Shown piece after piece: positions 25,525 through 34,903 of a stretch of DNA of 64,000 nucleotides. Below the pieces are notes generated by a model. The model made no database searches and was not told the origin of the DNA. It saw only the letters and a program-made list of their open reading frames with translations. The position numbers were made by a program, and so were the translations under genes. How positions within the stretch are numbered: position 1 is the stretch's first letter; every line of letters begins with the position of its first letter. This stretch comes from Labilibaculum sp. DW002 (GTDB lineage Bacteria > Bacteroidota > Bacteroidia > Bacteroidales > Marinifilaceae): NCBI RefSeq assembly GCF_029029525.1, contig NZ_JAKJSC010000001.1, forward strand, positions 806,001 to 870,000, read 5' to 3'.

Positions 25525-26328
25525 ATGAGCTTTCTAAAACCACTAAGTACAATTGCACTAGTTATTATGGCATTTATTTTTATCCAATGCTCCGATGATA
25601 ATGTAAAACTAACTACACCCGTTAAAATTCGATTAACAGATGCTCCAGCACAATACGATAAAGTCAACATTGACATCCAGTCCATTCAGTTTCATTCTTC
25701 GAATGATGATACAGATGAAAATGGATGGCAAGAAATGGATCTATTAAATGCAGGTGTTTACGACTTGTTGCAATTCAATAATGGTTTGGATACTCTTTTA
25801 GTTGATCAGGAGCTACCCAGCGGAACCGTTTCACAAATGAGACTAATTCTGGGTGATAATAATTCCGTTGTTGTCGATGGCGTTTCTTATGATTTAGATA
25901 CTCCTTCAGCTCAAACATCTGGTCTTAAATTTCAAATTCATGATGACTTCATAGCAGGAATTGAATACAAATTATGGGTCGACTTTGATGCTGCCAGATC
26001 AATCGTTAAAACTGGAAATGGTAAATTTAAGTTGAAGCCAGTCATTAGAACTTTTAATGAAGCAACATCAGGTTCTATTTCTGGGCTGATATCTCCAGCA
26101 GAAGCAATGCCAACAATTCATGCGGTAATTGGTTTGGATACAGTTTCAACTATTGCTGAAGAAAATGGCAAGTTCCTGATTAAGGGATTAAATGCTGGAA
26201 CTTATAAGCTATCCATCGAGCCAATTGAAGCTTACGAGAAAAAAGAAGTTGAAGATATTGCTGTTACCATAGGAGAGATAACAGATGCTGGTACAATTTC
26301 AATTGAAGCTACCGTACAAAACAATTAA
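25525..26328 (+). CDS. DUF4382 domain lipoprotein
   Basis: 267 aa. The signal peptide ends in lipobox FIFIQCSDD, so it is a lipoprotein. Residues 30-180 are a DUF4382 domain: VKIRLTDAPAQYDKVNIDIQSIQFHS, LLNAGVYDLLQFNNGLDTLLVDQELPSG, VSQMRLILGDNNSVVVDG, YKLWVDFDAARSIVKTG. The last 80 residues (GSISGLISPAEAMPTIHAVI, KFLIKGLNAGTYKLSIEP) form a carboxypeptidase-regulatory-like or transthyretin-type beta sandwich. It is a surface or periplasmic lipoprotein of unknown role. Monocistronic, with a strong terminator. Confidence 0.87.
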   Translation: MSFLKPLSTIALVIMAFIFIQCSDDNVKLTTPVKIRLTDAPAQYDKVNIDIQSIQFHSSNDDTDENGWQEMDLLNAGVYDLLQFNNGLDTLLVDQELPSGTVSQMRLILGDNNSVVVDGVSYDLDTPSAQTSGLKFQIHDDFIAGIEYKLWVDFDAARSIVKTGNGKFKLKPVIRTFNEATSGSISGLISPAEAMPTIHAVIGLDTVSTIAEENGKFLIKGLNAGTYKLSIEPIEAYEKKEVEDIAVTIGEITDAGTISIEATVQNN

Positions 26329-26350
26329 ATCAACATAAAATATTCATAAG

Positions 26351-26381
26351 GAAGTTGCTTCAATCTGAAGCAACTTTTTTT
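26351..26381 (+). terminator. Rho-independent terminator after the DUF4382 gene
   Basis: Perfect 10-bp stem AAGTTGCTTC / GAAGCAACTT with a 5-nt loop, followed by a T-run. Confidence 0.9.
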
Positions 26382-26458
26382 ATGCCCTCCCAATTGACAG
26401 TTTCTTTTTTTTGCTTTGCTAGAGCGATATTCTTATATTTAATTGAAATAAGATCTAT

Positions 26459-26842
26459 ATGAAATTCAAATATAAAATATCACCAGAGCTAAAACTAATA
26501 AACGAATACTATTACGGGTATTTCAAGTGGAACGATCTAATTGAACATACCCTTAGTACACGCAACAGCCCTTTATTTGACGAAACATATAATATCATTT
26601 CTGATTTTACCCAAGCAAAAGTAATCCTTAACATTAAAGACTTGGATGATTACATCGATGAATACGAAAAATACAGTACGATATTAAACAAGTGCGCTAT
26701 AATTGTGAGTGATTCCTACGATACTCCAATGGCCATGCTTTTTGAAATTCAAGTTCGCATACAAAATGCAAAAGTATTCCATAATCATGAAGAAGCTTAC
26801 GAATGGCTTGAAATCGATCCCGTTCTCATAGCGAAAGAATAA
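26459..26842 (+). CDS. hypothetical SpoIIAA/STAS-like small protein
   Basis: 127 aa, no signal peptide. The pattern KYKISPELKLINEYYYGYFKWNDLIEHTLS, YNIISDFTQAKVIL, LNKCAIIVSDSYDTPMAMLFEI and AKVFHNHEEAYEWLEID alternates strands and helices. The ending is typical of SpoIIAA-like (STAS-related) proteins, with a final EEAxxWL helix. Bacteroidota have many such cytosolic proteins of unknown role. It has no operon partners. The fold is inferred by eye; no function is assigned. Confidence 0.72.
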   Translation: MKFKYKISPELKLINEYYYGYFKWNDLIEHTLSTRNSPLFDETYNIISDFTQAKVILNIKDLDDYIDEYEKYSTILNKCAIIVSDSYDTPMAMLFEIQVRIQNAKVFHNHEEAYEWLEIDPVLIAKE

Positions 26843-27185
26843 AACCTCTTCCAAAACTTATTCAAACTGATTTAAAATTAGCCTTTTACCTTCTATTTGG
26901 CTTGACTTCCTTTTTTCGATGGCTTAACTTTAATCTACACTCGTGGATAAAAATAAGTATTATCCCAAATCCCTACGATTTCCATCTGTGAAATCTAAAA
27001 ATTGGCTTTATTCTTAAGCCTTTATTGTAGATAAAGAATTCGTTTTAATAGGTAATTAAATAACGAATACAATCAAATATGATGTAGTTAATAAACCTGA
27101 CTCTGTAATTGTTATTCCAAAGAATTGACCATTTGCCATATTAGAACTAAATCAAAAAAACATTCACAATTTTAAACCTAGTATT
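26843..27185. other. intergenic region, nothing recognised
   Basis: About 340 AT-rich bases before the peroxiredoxin gene. No clear hairpin, repeat or exact promoter box was seen, though the peroxiredoxin promoter must be here. Confidence 0.5.
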
Positions 27186-27920
27186 ATGGATGAAAAAATT
27201 GTAAGACCACCTAGTCCAATGCCGAGAATTGGAGATAAGGCTCCTGAATTTAGAGCTGTTACCACACAAGGCGATATTCACTTTCCGAATGATTACAGAG
27301 GCCGTTGGGCAATTTTGTTTAGCCACCCAGCTGATTTTACGCCTGTGTGTACATCTGAGTTTATGACCTTTGCAAGCAGAGAAGAACAATATCGAGAAGC
27401 CAACTGCGAACTGGTAGGTTTATCTGTTGATGGATTGTATAGTCATATTGCATGGCTTCGTACCATCAAAGAAAAAATCGAATACCGAGGAATGAAAGAT
27501 GTAGAAGTCAATTTTCCATTAATTGAAGACATTACAATGGAGGTTGCTCATAAATACGGCATGATTCAACCTGGAGAAGACAGTACGAAAGCTGTAAGAG
27601 CAGTGTTTTTCATCGATCCTCATGGAATCATTCGTACCATTATTTATTATCCATTAAGTCTTGGTCGTAATTTTGATGAAATCTACCGTGTATTAATAGC
27701 ACTGCAAACTGCTGATAAATTTTCAGTTGCTACTCCGGCCGATTGGAATCCAGGCGATGAAGTAATTGTACCTCCTGCTGGATCTTGTGGAGTAGCTAAA
27801 GACCGCATGGAAAATACAGATGAAGATGTACATTGCTACGATTGGTTCTTCTGCACTAAAAAAATAGGCAAAGAAGAAGTTCTAGATGCCATTCTAAAAA
27901 AAGAAGAACACTTTCACTAA
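27186..27920 (+). CDS. peroxiredoxin (Prx6/archaeal-type AhpC-TSA)
   Basis: 244 aa. The peroxidatic Cys55 lies in HPADFTPVCTSEF, with Arg in the downstream GRNFDEIYRVLIAL region typical of Prx6. The long C-terminal arm has AGSCGVAKD and VHCYDWFFCTKK, the extra Cys pair known from archaeal-type thermophile peroxiredoxins that act with an atypical disulfide relay. It reduces hydrogen peroxide and alkyl peroxides in the cytosol, using thioredoxin-like donors. It is monocistronic, with a terminator. Assignment is very secure; the reductant is inferred. Confidence 0.95.
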   Translation: MDEKIVRPPSPMPRIGDKAPEFRAVTTQGDIHFPNDYRGRWAILFSHPADFTPVCTSEFMTFASREEQYREANCELVGLSVDGLYSHIAWLRTIKEKIEYRGMKDVEVNFPLIEDITMEVAHKYGMIQPGEDSTKAVRAVFFIDPHGIIRTIIYYPLSLGRNFDEIYRVLIALQTADKFSVATPADWNPGDEVIVPPAGSCGVAKDRMENTDEDVHCYDWFFCTKKIGKEEVLDAILKKEEHFH

Positions 27921-27927
27921 TAAAAAT

Positions 27928-27966
27928 AAAGGCTGTACATGATTCATTCATCTGCAGCCTTCTTTA
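27928..27966 (+). terminator. terminator after the peroxiredoxin gene
   Basis: Short stem AGGCTG / CAGCCT with a large loop, preceded by AAATAAA and followed by TCTTTATT. Confidence 0.7.
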
Positions 27967-28182
27967 TTCCTACGATTCAATCTCCTAAATTACCAAGTCT
28001 CCCTCCTTTTTTTAAGTACCAAATCAAACTTCATATTACTATGGAATGGTATTTGCTTCTTTTCGTGAGAAGTATTGTGAACTGTTATTTACAAGCCAAT
28101 AATTAAGGGTAAAATAACACATAGAATTAAAAAAGTTTTGTAATTTTCGCTTCCAATTGTACTTAATAAGTTAAAATTAAAG

Positions 28183-29616
28183 ATGAAGAATAATTTAATA
28201 GTCCTTTTTTGTGTAGGCTTTTGCTTGCTATTCTCCTTACAGGTTAATGCTCAAAAATATCATATCGATATAGAATTAATTGGAAGCACGGATAGTACAG
28301 CATATTTAGCTCACTATTTCGATGGCAGAATATTTGCTGATGACACAACTCAATTAGTTAATGGGAAAGGTTCGTTCGTAAAACAAAAGCAATTGGATGA
28401 GGGTATCTACGTGATCTATCTACCATCTCAAAAATATTTTGATTTGTTAATTGGGAAAGATCAGGAATTCTCAATTAGTGCAGATCCAAAAAATTTTATT
28501 GAGAGCATAAAAATAACAGGAGCTGATGAAAGTATCGCTTTTCATGACTTTCAACAATTCATGAAAAAACAGAATACAAATTCAAAAAAGATACAAGAAG
28601 CATACAAGGCGAATAAAGATAATCCTTCTGAAAAAGAAAAGTACCAAGCAGCCTTTAAGAAAGCAGATAATGAAGTTAGATCCTATATAAAACAACTTCA
28701 TGTCGATTATGCTGCTGATTTTTTCGTTTCTAAGTTTGCCCAATTTACGCTATCTCCTAAAATTCCTGATTTTTCAAAAGATGTTGCAGAATCAGTTACC
28801 GATAGAGATCAAGTAATTAGAAAGAAATCCTACTTATACAATAAGAACCATTACTTCGATTATGTCGATTTCGCGGATGAACGTTTTCTAAGAACACCTA
28901 TTCTTAAAAATAAATTGGAGTTCTTCTTCGAAAAAATATTGGTTCAAAGTCCTGATACGATTGTAAAGGAATCGAGCTTGCTAATTGAAAAAGCCAGATC
29001 GAATGAAGATTTCTTTCAATATTTGGTTCAATACACTTTAAATTATGCGGTAAAAAGTAAAATCATGGGTATGGATGCTGCCTTTGTAAATTTAGCCAAG
29101 AAATATTACCTAAGTGGGCAAGCAAATTGGGCCGATTCAACTCTATTAGCAAACATCAGAGAAAAAGTGATCAAACTTCAGTTTAATCTTATTGGCATGA
29201 AAGCTCAAGATTTGACAATGGAAACTCCAGAAGGTGAATTTGTGCGCTTACATGAAGTTGAAGCACCCTATACGATATTGTATTTTTGGGAGCCAGACTG
29301 CGGTCATTGCAAAACAATCACCCCTCGCTTAAAAAGTGAAATCCTAGATAAATACAAACAGAAAGGTGTTGAAGTTTTTGCTGTTTGCACCCAAAATCAA
29401 AAAGAAGAATGGGAAAACTTTATAGCTGAGAAAGAATTGTTTGATTTTATTAATTGCTATGACCCACATCATCAAACAAACTTTAGAGTTTATTACGATG
29501 TTTTTAGTACACCCATAATATATTTACTCGATAAGGATAAAAAAATATTAGCCAAACGGCTTGATGTCGATACCCTAAAGACATTTCTCGAAAACGAGCT
29601 AAAAAATACTAAATAA
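28183..29616 (+). CDS. periplasmic TlpA-like thioredoxin with DUF4369/DUF5106-type N-terminal domains
   Basis: 477 aa. Signal peptide (residues 1-23, ending NAQ). The first domain (YHIDIELIGSTDSTAYLAHY through SISADPKNFIESIKITG) resembles DUF4369. A helical middle (about 115-325) resembles DUF5106. The C-terminal thioredoxin fold has LYFWEPDCGHCKTITPRL with CGHC at 373-376, and a cis-Pro at FSTPIIYLLD. It probably reduces or isomerises disulfides in periplasmic proteins or cytochromes. This three-part architecture is common in Bacteroidota. Monocistronic with a terminator. Substrate unknown. Confidence 0.9.
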   Translation: MKNNLIVLFCVGFCLLFSLQVNAQKYHIDIELIGSTDSTAYLAHYFDGRIFADDTTQLVNGKGSFVKQKQLDEGIYVIYLPSQKYFDLLIGKDQEFSISADPKNFIESIKITGADESIAFHDFQQFMKKQNTNSKKIQEAYKANKDNPSEKEKYQAAFKKADNEVRSYIKQLHVDYAADFFVSKFAQFTLSPKIPDFSKDVAESVTDRDQVIRKKSYLYNKNHYFDYVDFADERFLRTPILKNKLEFFFEKILVQSPDTIVKESSLLIEKARSNEDFFQYLVQYTLNYAVKSKIMGMDAAFVNLAKKYYLSGQANWADSTLLANIREKVIKLQFNLIGMKAQDLTMETPEGEFVRLHEVEAPYTILYFWEPDCGHCKTITPRLKSEILDKYKQKGVEVFAVCTQNQKEEWENFIAEKELFDFINCYDPHHQTNFRVYYDVFSTPIIYLLDKDKKILAKRLDVDTLKTFLENELKNTK

Positions 29617-29624
29617 TAGAACAT

Positions 29625-29653
29625 AAGGATGCCAGAAGGCATCCTTTCTTTTT
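29625..29653 (+). terminator. Rho-independent terminator after the thioredoxin gene
   Basis: Perfect 9-bp stem AAGGATGCC / GGCATCCTT with a 4-nt loop and a T-rich tail. Confidence 0.88.
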
Positions 29654-29876
29654 GGACACAACTTTTTAAGAAAACACCCCCTACTTAAAAGCACCTTTCC
29701 GGAATAAAAACATGAAAATCCTGCAAAAGGATATTTTTTTGACATCCGCAAACGATATAGGGCTTTAAACATGGTAGATTATAAAATGAAAATCGTATTT
29801 TCAACATCTAATACCAAAAATTAATCAGCTTAACCATATTTTTCATAGCTGAAAAGTAACTATTAAACAATTTTTT

Positions 29877-31562
29877 ATGTGTGGATTTGTAGGAGTTTTT
29901 GATTTGAAGGTGGACGCTCAAGAGTTACGCCCTCAAATACTCGAAATGTCTAAAAAAATTCGTCACAGAGGTCCAGATTGGTCTGGTATATTTTGTGATG
30001 AAAAAGCGATATTGTCTCATGAGAGACTATCGATTGTAGATCCTCAGTCAGGAGGACAACCACTTTATAGCAAAGATGGTAATTTGGCCCTGGCTGTTAA
30101 TGGAGAAATCTATAATCATATGGATATTCGAAATCAGATGAACGGATCCTATGAGTTCTTGACAAAATCTGACTGTGAAGTTATCCTTGCCCTATACGAC
30201 AAGAAAGGAATCGATTTTATCGATGACCTGAATGGAATATTCGCTTTTGCGCTATACGACAAAAAGAATGATTGTTACCTAATTGGTCGTGACCACATGG
30301 GAATTATTCCTTTGTATCAAGGTTGGGATAAACATGGTAACTATTACGTAGCCTCAGAATTAAAAGCCTTAGAAGGATATTGCAACAAAATAGAAGAATT
30401 CTTACCTGGTAAATTCTTGTACAGCAAAGATGGTGTTGTTAAAGAATGGTACCAACGTGATTGGATGGATTTCGATAACATTAAGGACAATAAAACGGAT
30501 ATGGCTGAACTTCGAAAAGGTTTGGAAGATGCTGTACACCGTCAGTTAATGTCTGATGTACCTTATGGAGTATTACTTTCAGGAGGTTTAGATTCTTCCG
30601 TAATTTCGGCTATTGCAAAAACATATGCTGGTAAACGTATTGAGTCGGGCGATGAAAAAGATGCATGGTATCCTCAATTGCACTCTTTTGCAATTGGTTT
30701 GGAAGGTTCTCCAGATTTAGCTGCTTCTCGCAAGGTTGCTGATTTTATCGATACCATTCACCACGAAGTAACCTTTACGGTTCAGGAAGGTTTGGATGCA
30801 ATTAAGGATGTAATTTACCACTTGGAAACATATGATGTTACCACAGTTCGTGCTTCTACACCAATGTATTTAATGGCAAGAGTTATTAAATCGATGGGAA
30901 TTAAGATGGTACTTTCTGGTGAAGGTGCCGACGAAATGTTTGGTGGTTATCTTTATTTCCATAAAGCCCCAAATGCGAAGGAATTTCATAACGAATGTTT
31001 ACGTAAATTAGATAAACTTCACCAGTACGATTGCCTACGTTCTAACAAATCGATGGCTTCGTGGGGAGTTGAAAGTCGCGTTCCATTTTTAGATAAAGAA
31101 TTCTTGGATATTGCCATGCGCATTAACCCAGATGACAAAATGTGTTCGAATGGTAGAATGGAAAAATGGGTGCTTCGTAAAGCATTCGAAGACTATTTGC
31201 CAGAAGAAGTAGCTTGGAGACAAAAGGAACAATTTTCTGATGGTGTTGGTTACAATTGGATTGACACTTTGAAAGAAATTGCTGATAAAGAAATTTCTGA
31301 CGAGCAATTGAAAAACGCAAGTTACCGATTCCCAGTAAATCCTCCGATGTCAAAAGAGGAATTTTACTATAGATCTATATTTGCTGAACAATTCCCTTCA
31401 GAGACTGCTGCATCTTGTGTACCGTCGGTACCATCAATAGCATGTAGTTCTCCTGTTGCAATTGCCTGGGATGCTTCATTCCAAAACAATGCTGATCCGT
31501 CAGGAAGAGCTGTTAATGCGGTTCATAATGATGCGTACAAAGAAAAGACCGAAAGCAAGTAA
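29877..31562 (+). CDS. asnB: asparagine synthase (glutamine-hydrolysing), class B
   Basis: 561 aa. It starts MCGFVGVF, giving Cys2 as the N-terminal nucleophile of the glutaminase (class II GATase) domain, with RHRGPDWSG and NGEIYNH following. The synthetase domain has the PP-loop LSGGLDSSVISAI and SGEGADEMFGGYLYF. It makes asparagine from aspartate with ATP and glutamine in the cytosol. The C-terminal tail SCVPSVPSIACSSPVAIAWD is characteristic of the AsnB group. It is preceded by a 260-bp leader and followed by a strong terminator; monocistronic. Confidence 0.97.
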   Translation: MCGFVGVFDLKVDAQELRPQILEMSKKIRHRGPDWSGIFCDEKAILSHERLSIVDPQSGGQPLYSKDGNLALAVNGEIYNHMDIRNQMNGSYEFLTKSDCEVILALYDKKGIDFIDDLNGIFAFALYDKKNDCYLIGRDHMGIIPLYQGWDKHGNYYVASELKALEGYCNKIEEFLPGKFLYSKDGVVKEWYQRDWMDFDNIKDNKTDMAELRKGLEDAVHRQLMSDVPYGVLLSGGLDSSVISAIAKTYAGKRIESGDEKDAWYPQLHSFAIGLEGSPDLAASRKVADFIDTIHHEVTFTVQEGLDAIKDVIYHLETYDVTTVRASTPMYLMARVIKSMGIKMVLSGEGADEMFGGYLYFHKAPNAKEFHNECLRKLDKLHQYDCLRSNKSMASWGVESRVPFLDKEFLDIAMRINPDDKMCSNGRMEKWVLRKAFEDYLPEEVAWRQKEQFSDGVGYNWIDTLKEIADKEISDEQLKNASYRFPVNPPMSKEEFYYRSIFAEQFPSETAASCVPSVPSIACSSPVAIAWDASFQNNADPSGRAVNAVHNDAYKEKTESK

Positions 31563-31584
31563 TTATTGCTTATCGAGAATATAT

Positions 31585-31617
31585 AAAGGCCATTTGCATG
31601 ATGCAAATGGCCTTTTT
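31585..31617 (+). terminator. Rho-independent terminator after asnB
   Basis: Perfect 15-bp stem AAAGGCCATTTGCAT / ATGCAAATGGCCTTT followed by TTCTT. Confidence 0.92.
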
Positions 31618-31709
31618 CTTTGTTATTGTTTTTCAATTATGATACATATTGATTCTATCTAAAACATATTGTAAATTCAAACTTTATAACCATATTATTA
31701 ATTACAATC

Positions 31710-32279
31710 ATGAATACAGAAAATATCAGTTTCAAAAGCTCAAAACAAACAGTATTATTCAAATACTTCTTCCCTTTCTTATTTCTAATAGGTTTCATTT
31801 CCGCAATCAGTGCAAACAGTATTCTAGGTAAAACTCCTGATGGATTTCCACAAGCCTTTCTTATTATAACGATTTGGCTCAGTATTTTTTTAGTACAAGT
31901 ACCATTTCGATTAAAAAACGTTACTGCTTTAAATGATGGAATAATAATTAAAGGCTTAGATAAAAAAATAATTCCATATAAAGATATTATAAGCGTTTCA
32001 ATGTTTGATTTGGCAGGCCCATGGTTTGTAACAATACAGTATGAAGAAAAGTCAAGTTTACAAAGAAAAAAAATCTGCTTTATACCTTCCTCATCTGATA
32101 AACGAATAATGGCTGATGATGAAATGACTAAATTTATTAAAAATAAAATGCAGATTGAAAATCCATCTAATTATGAATTAAATCAGAAATCTTCAATTAA
32201 AAACTTTTTCATAATGATGCTACTTGGCGCTCCTTTTGCTATTCTGGCTTTTTATTTCCTAAGCAGTAGTTGGTTGTAA
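31710..32279 (+). CDS. hypothetical membrane protein with a PH-like domain
   Basis: 189 aa. Two TM segments at about 17-37 (YFFPFLFLIGFISAISA) and 50-68 are followed by a cytosolic beta-rich part (VTALNDGIIIKGLDKKIIPYKDIISVSMFD, WFVTIQYEEKSSLQRKKICFIPSS). This resembles bacterial PH-like domains (YdbS/bPH type), where a pair of TMs precedes the domain. A last TM is at about 168-187. No function known. It lies alone between asnB and rlmF; it may be co-transcribed with rlmF, which follows after 126 bp. Confidence 0.72.
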   Translation: MNTENISFKSSKQTVLFKYFFPFLFLIGFISAISANSILGKTPDGFPQAFLIITIWLSIFLVQVPFRLKNVTALNDGIIIKGLDKKIIPYKDIISVSMFDLAGPWFVTIQYEEKSSLQRKKICFIPSSSDKRIMADDEMTKFIKNKMQIENPSNYELNQKSSIKNFFIMMLLGAPFAILAFYFLSSSWL

Positions 32280-32405
32280 ATTTATTTCACAATAAAATTT
32301 CGCGGATAAAGAGGTATTGTATTAGATTAGTGCAATACCTTTTTTCATGATGGATTCTCCTATTTATGTTCTAATTTAGCAGATTCAAACAAGAGAATCA
32401 CATCC

Positions 32406-33392
32406 ATGCTAGATAAGAAGAGAAAACATCCTGAAGTAAAGTCGAGATTACACCAAAGAAATAAAAACCGATCACGATACGATTTTAAACAGTTGGTTGA
32501 AACCTGTCCTGAATTAAAACCTTTTGTAATCTTAAACAAGTATGAGGATGAATCGATTGATTTTGCAAATCCTGATGCTATTAAGATGCTAAACAAAGCA
32601 CTTTTAATACATTTCTATGGATTGGAAACATGGAATATTCCTGAAGGCTATCTTTGTCCTCCAATACCAGGTAGAGCAGACTATATTCATCACATTGCTG
32701 ATTTGTTATGCCAAAACAATTACGGAAAAATACCAAGAGGTGCTAATTTTACTTGTTTAGACATTGGTGTTGGTGCAAACTGTATTTACCCAATTATTGG
32801 TAACAATGAATATGGATGGTCTTTTATTGGTTCAGAAATTGATCCTGTTGCCTTAAAATCAGCAGAAGAGATTGTCAATTCAAATCCAAGTCTAAAAGGA
32901 AATGTTCAGTGCGTTATGCAGGAAAATCCTAAAGACTTTTTTTACGGTGTAATTCCAAAAGATGGACTTGTAGATTTATCAATTTGCAATCCTCCGTTTC
33001 ATGCTTCGGCTGAAGCTGCAATGGAAGGAACAATGCGAAAAACAAGAAACTTGGCCAAAGAAAAAGTAAGCAAACCTAGCTTAAATTTTGCTGGTCAGAG
33101 TAATGAATTATGGTGCGAAGGTGGTGAAGCCAGATTTGTTAGAAACATGGTTAATCAAAGCAGAAAGTTTGCAAAATCATGTTTTTGGTTCTCAAGTTTA
33201 ATTTCAAAAGAATCGAATCTTAAAAACATATATCAAGCACTAAATGAAGCAAATGCTGTAAAAATAGAAACTCTTCCTATGGGACAAGGCAATAAAACAA
33301 GTAGAGTTGTTGCTTGGACATTCCTTACGAAACCAGAACAGCAAAAATGGAAAAGCACAAGGTGGAATGTGAAGCCCAAGAAAAAGGAATAA
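32406..33392 (+). CDS. rlmF: 23S rRNA (adenine(1618)-N6)-methyltransferase
   Basis: 328 aa. The N-terminal HPEVKSRLHQRNKNRSRYDF, FANPDAIKMLNKALL and IPEGYLCPPIPGRADYIHHIADLL patterns are those of RlmF. The Rossmann fold has LDIGVGANCIYPIIG (SAM site) and the amino-methylase motif SICNPPFHAS near residue 193. It adds a methyl group to N6 of A1618 of 23S rRNA, using SAM. Length and motifs match the family throughout. It is followed by a hairpin. Secure assignment. Confidence 0.95.
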   Translation: MLDKKRKHPEVKSRLHQRNKNRSRYDFKQLVETCPELKPFVILNKYEDESIDFANPDAIKMLNKALLIHFYGLETWNIPEGYLCPPIPGRADYIHHIADLLCQNNYGKIPRGANFTCLDIGVGANCIYPIIGNNEYGWSFIGSEIDPVALKSAEEIVNSNPSLKGNVQCVMQENPKDFFYGVIPKDGLVDLSICNPPFHASAEAAMEGTMRKTRNLAKEKVSKPSLNFAGQSNELWCEGGEARFVRNMVNQSRKFAKSCFWFSSLISKESNLKNIYQALNEANAVKIETLPMGQGNKTSRVVAWTFLTKPEQQKWKSTRWNVKPKKKE

Positions 33393-33401
33393 TTTAAATA
33401 G

Positions 33402-33430
33402 TAAGAGCTTCACCATTGGTGAGGCTCTTA
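33402..33430 (+). terminator. hairpin after rlmF
   Basis: AAGAGCTTCACC / GGTGAGGCTCTT stem with one mismatch and a 3-nt loop. Few T follow, so it is weaker than the others. Confidence 0.6.
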
Positions 33431-33834
33431 AATTATCGTTTAATATCATTTTACTATTTATCTCCCCACATTATATAGCTATTGTCTTCAAGCCGTATGG
33501 CTTTTACTTTTCTCCTTAAATGAGAAAAGCAAACAAAAGAATCAAGTCAGTCTGATCCTTGTTAACTCTTTGTTCTTACCAACTTACACGCCTTGCGGCA
33601 GGCTGACAAAGCACGCTCAAATCATATTCTATAAATACAATTGTAATTCTTAAAAATTGCAATCAAGCTATTTAGATTTATCGAGCAGTCATACCACGAC
33701 CCACTTGGATCGCTTATAATAAGATCATTACAGCTTTTATTGTTTTGGGAAAGCGTTAGGGATTGAAATGGAAAACCCACAGCGAAGAATGAGCGAAGAG
33801 TTGGAGTGGAAAGCCCGCCCGAAGGGAACGCCCA
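33431..33834. repeat. intergenic region with repeat-like sequence between rlmF and the PUL
   Basis: About 400 bp without a gene. GCGTTAGGGATTGAAATGG...AAAGCCCGCCCGAAGGGAACGCCC (about 33747-33833) is unusually C/G-rich and resembles interspersed intergenic blocks I associate with Bacteroidota. CACGCCTTGCGGCAGGCTGACAAAGC near 33588 is similar. No ORF and no tRNA fold found. Confidence 0.35.
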
Positions 33835-33867
33835 TAAAAAAAGGCCAATACCCGAAAGTACCAGCCT
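33835..33867 (-). terminator. Rho-independent terminator of the GH130 operon
   Basis: On the minus strand, AGGCTGGTAC / GTATTGGCCT pairs over 10 bp including GU pairs, followed by a long T-run. It lies 21 bp past the GH130 stop. Confidence 0.8.
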
Positions 33868-33887
33868 CTTAACTCTAACCTAACTTC

Positions 33888-34856
33888 TTATAATGAATTG
33901 TTTTTTATAAAGTCGATTAATTCATCGATGTAAGCAAAGCTCATACCAACTACTGTATCTGCGGCTCCGTAGTATACTGCAACCTTATTTCCTTCGGTTA
34001 AGGCAGCACATGGAAACACAACATTAGGCACATCGCCCATTAGCTCGTAAGGCGCTGCTGGAGCCAATAAATATGGTTTTGTACGAAACAATACCTTATC
34101 GGGATTTTCAAGATCGAGAAGCGCTGCTCCCATTGAATAACGGAAACCATTACAGGTATTGATTACACCATGATAAAACATTAACCAACCATCTTTGGTG
34201 CGAATTGGTACCGAACCTGCTCCAATTTTAGTACACTGCCAAGCACTGTCTTCAAAAGGAGTCACTTTCATAGCGCAACGGTGCTCTCCCCAATATTTCA
34301 TATCAGGACTATAAGAGATGTAAATATCGCCAAAAGGTGTGTGTCCATTATCGCTTGGACGACTTAGCATTGCATATTTACCATCGATTTTTTCTGGGAA
34401 TAATACTCCATTACGATTGAAAGGCAAAAAGGCATTTTCGCACTGATGAAAAGTTTTAAAATCGTAAGTATAAGCAATTCCAATAGTTGGTCCGTGATAT
34501 CCATTACACCAAGTAATCCAATAACGATCTTCAATCCAACAAACACGAGGATCGTATTTGTAATCAGATTCGATCATCTCGGTATTGCCCGCTTCCATCT
34601 CAATTGGTTCATGATTGATTTCCCAATTGATTCCATCTTTACTAAAACCGGCAAAAATATTCATTTGTACCGCTTTGTTATCGCAACGAAAAACTCCGGC
34701 AAAGCCATCTTCGAAAGGAACTACCGCACTATTAAAAATACTATTGGAAGTCGGTATATCATACCTTCCGATTACAGGATTTTGAGAATATCTCCACATT
34801 ACATCCGTACATCCTTCCGGCCTATCTTCCCAAGGCATATTTGCTTTACTAGTCAT
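33888..34856 (-). CDS. GH130 mannoside phosphorylase, probably acting on Man-beta-1,4-GlcNAc
   Basis: 322 aa with no signal peptide, so cytosolic. Propeller motifs include [29 protein letters not shown], and [15 protein letters not shown], where Asp102 fits the family's general acid. Other pieces ([51 protein letters not shown]) are GH130 typical. The start [18 protein letters not shown] resembles Uhgb_MP/BT1033-type enzymes that phosphorolyse Man-beta-1,4-GlcNAc to Man-1-P and GlcNAc. It is the last gene of GH92-MFS-SSS-GH130 and would finish N-glycan breakdown inside the cell. The family is firm; the substrate is inferred from relatives and context. Confidence 0.9.
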   Translation of the reverse strand: MTSKANMPWEDRPEGCTDVMWRYSQNPVIGRYDIPTSNSIFNSAVVPFEDGFAGVFRCDNKAVQMNIFAGFSKDGINWEINHEPIEMEAGNTEMIESDYKYDPRVCWIEDRYWITWCNGYHGPTIGIAYTYDFKTFHQCENAFLPFNRNGVLFPEKIDGKYAMLSRPSDNGHTPFGDIYISYSPDMKYWGEHRCAMKVTPFEDSAWQCTKIGAGSVPIRTKDGWLMFYHGVINTCNGFRYSMGAALLDLENPDKVLFRTKPYLLAPAAPYELMGDVPNVVFPCAALTEGNKVAVYYGAADTVVGMSFAYIDELIDFIKNNSL

Positions 34857-34903
34857 CTTTAATTTGTTTAATTCTTTATGAATTTGATTTTATCAATATC
34901 GTT

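Noticed and set aside
33431-33834. Possible RNA gene in the C/G-rich gap after rlmF
   Set aside because: No cloverleaf or known RNA fold could be drawn; it looks like interspersed intergenic repeat sequence.
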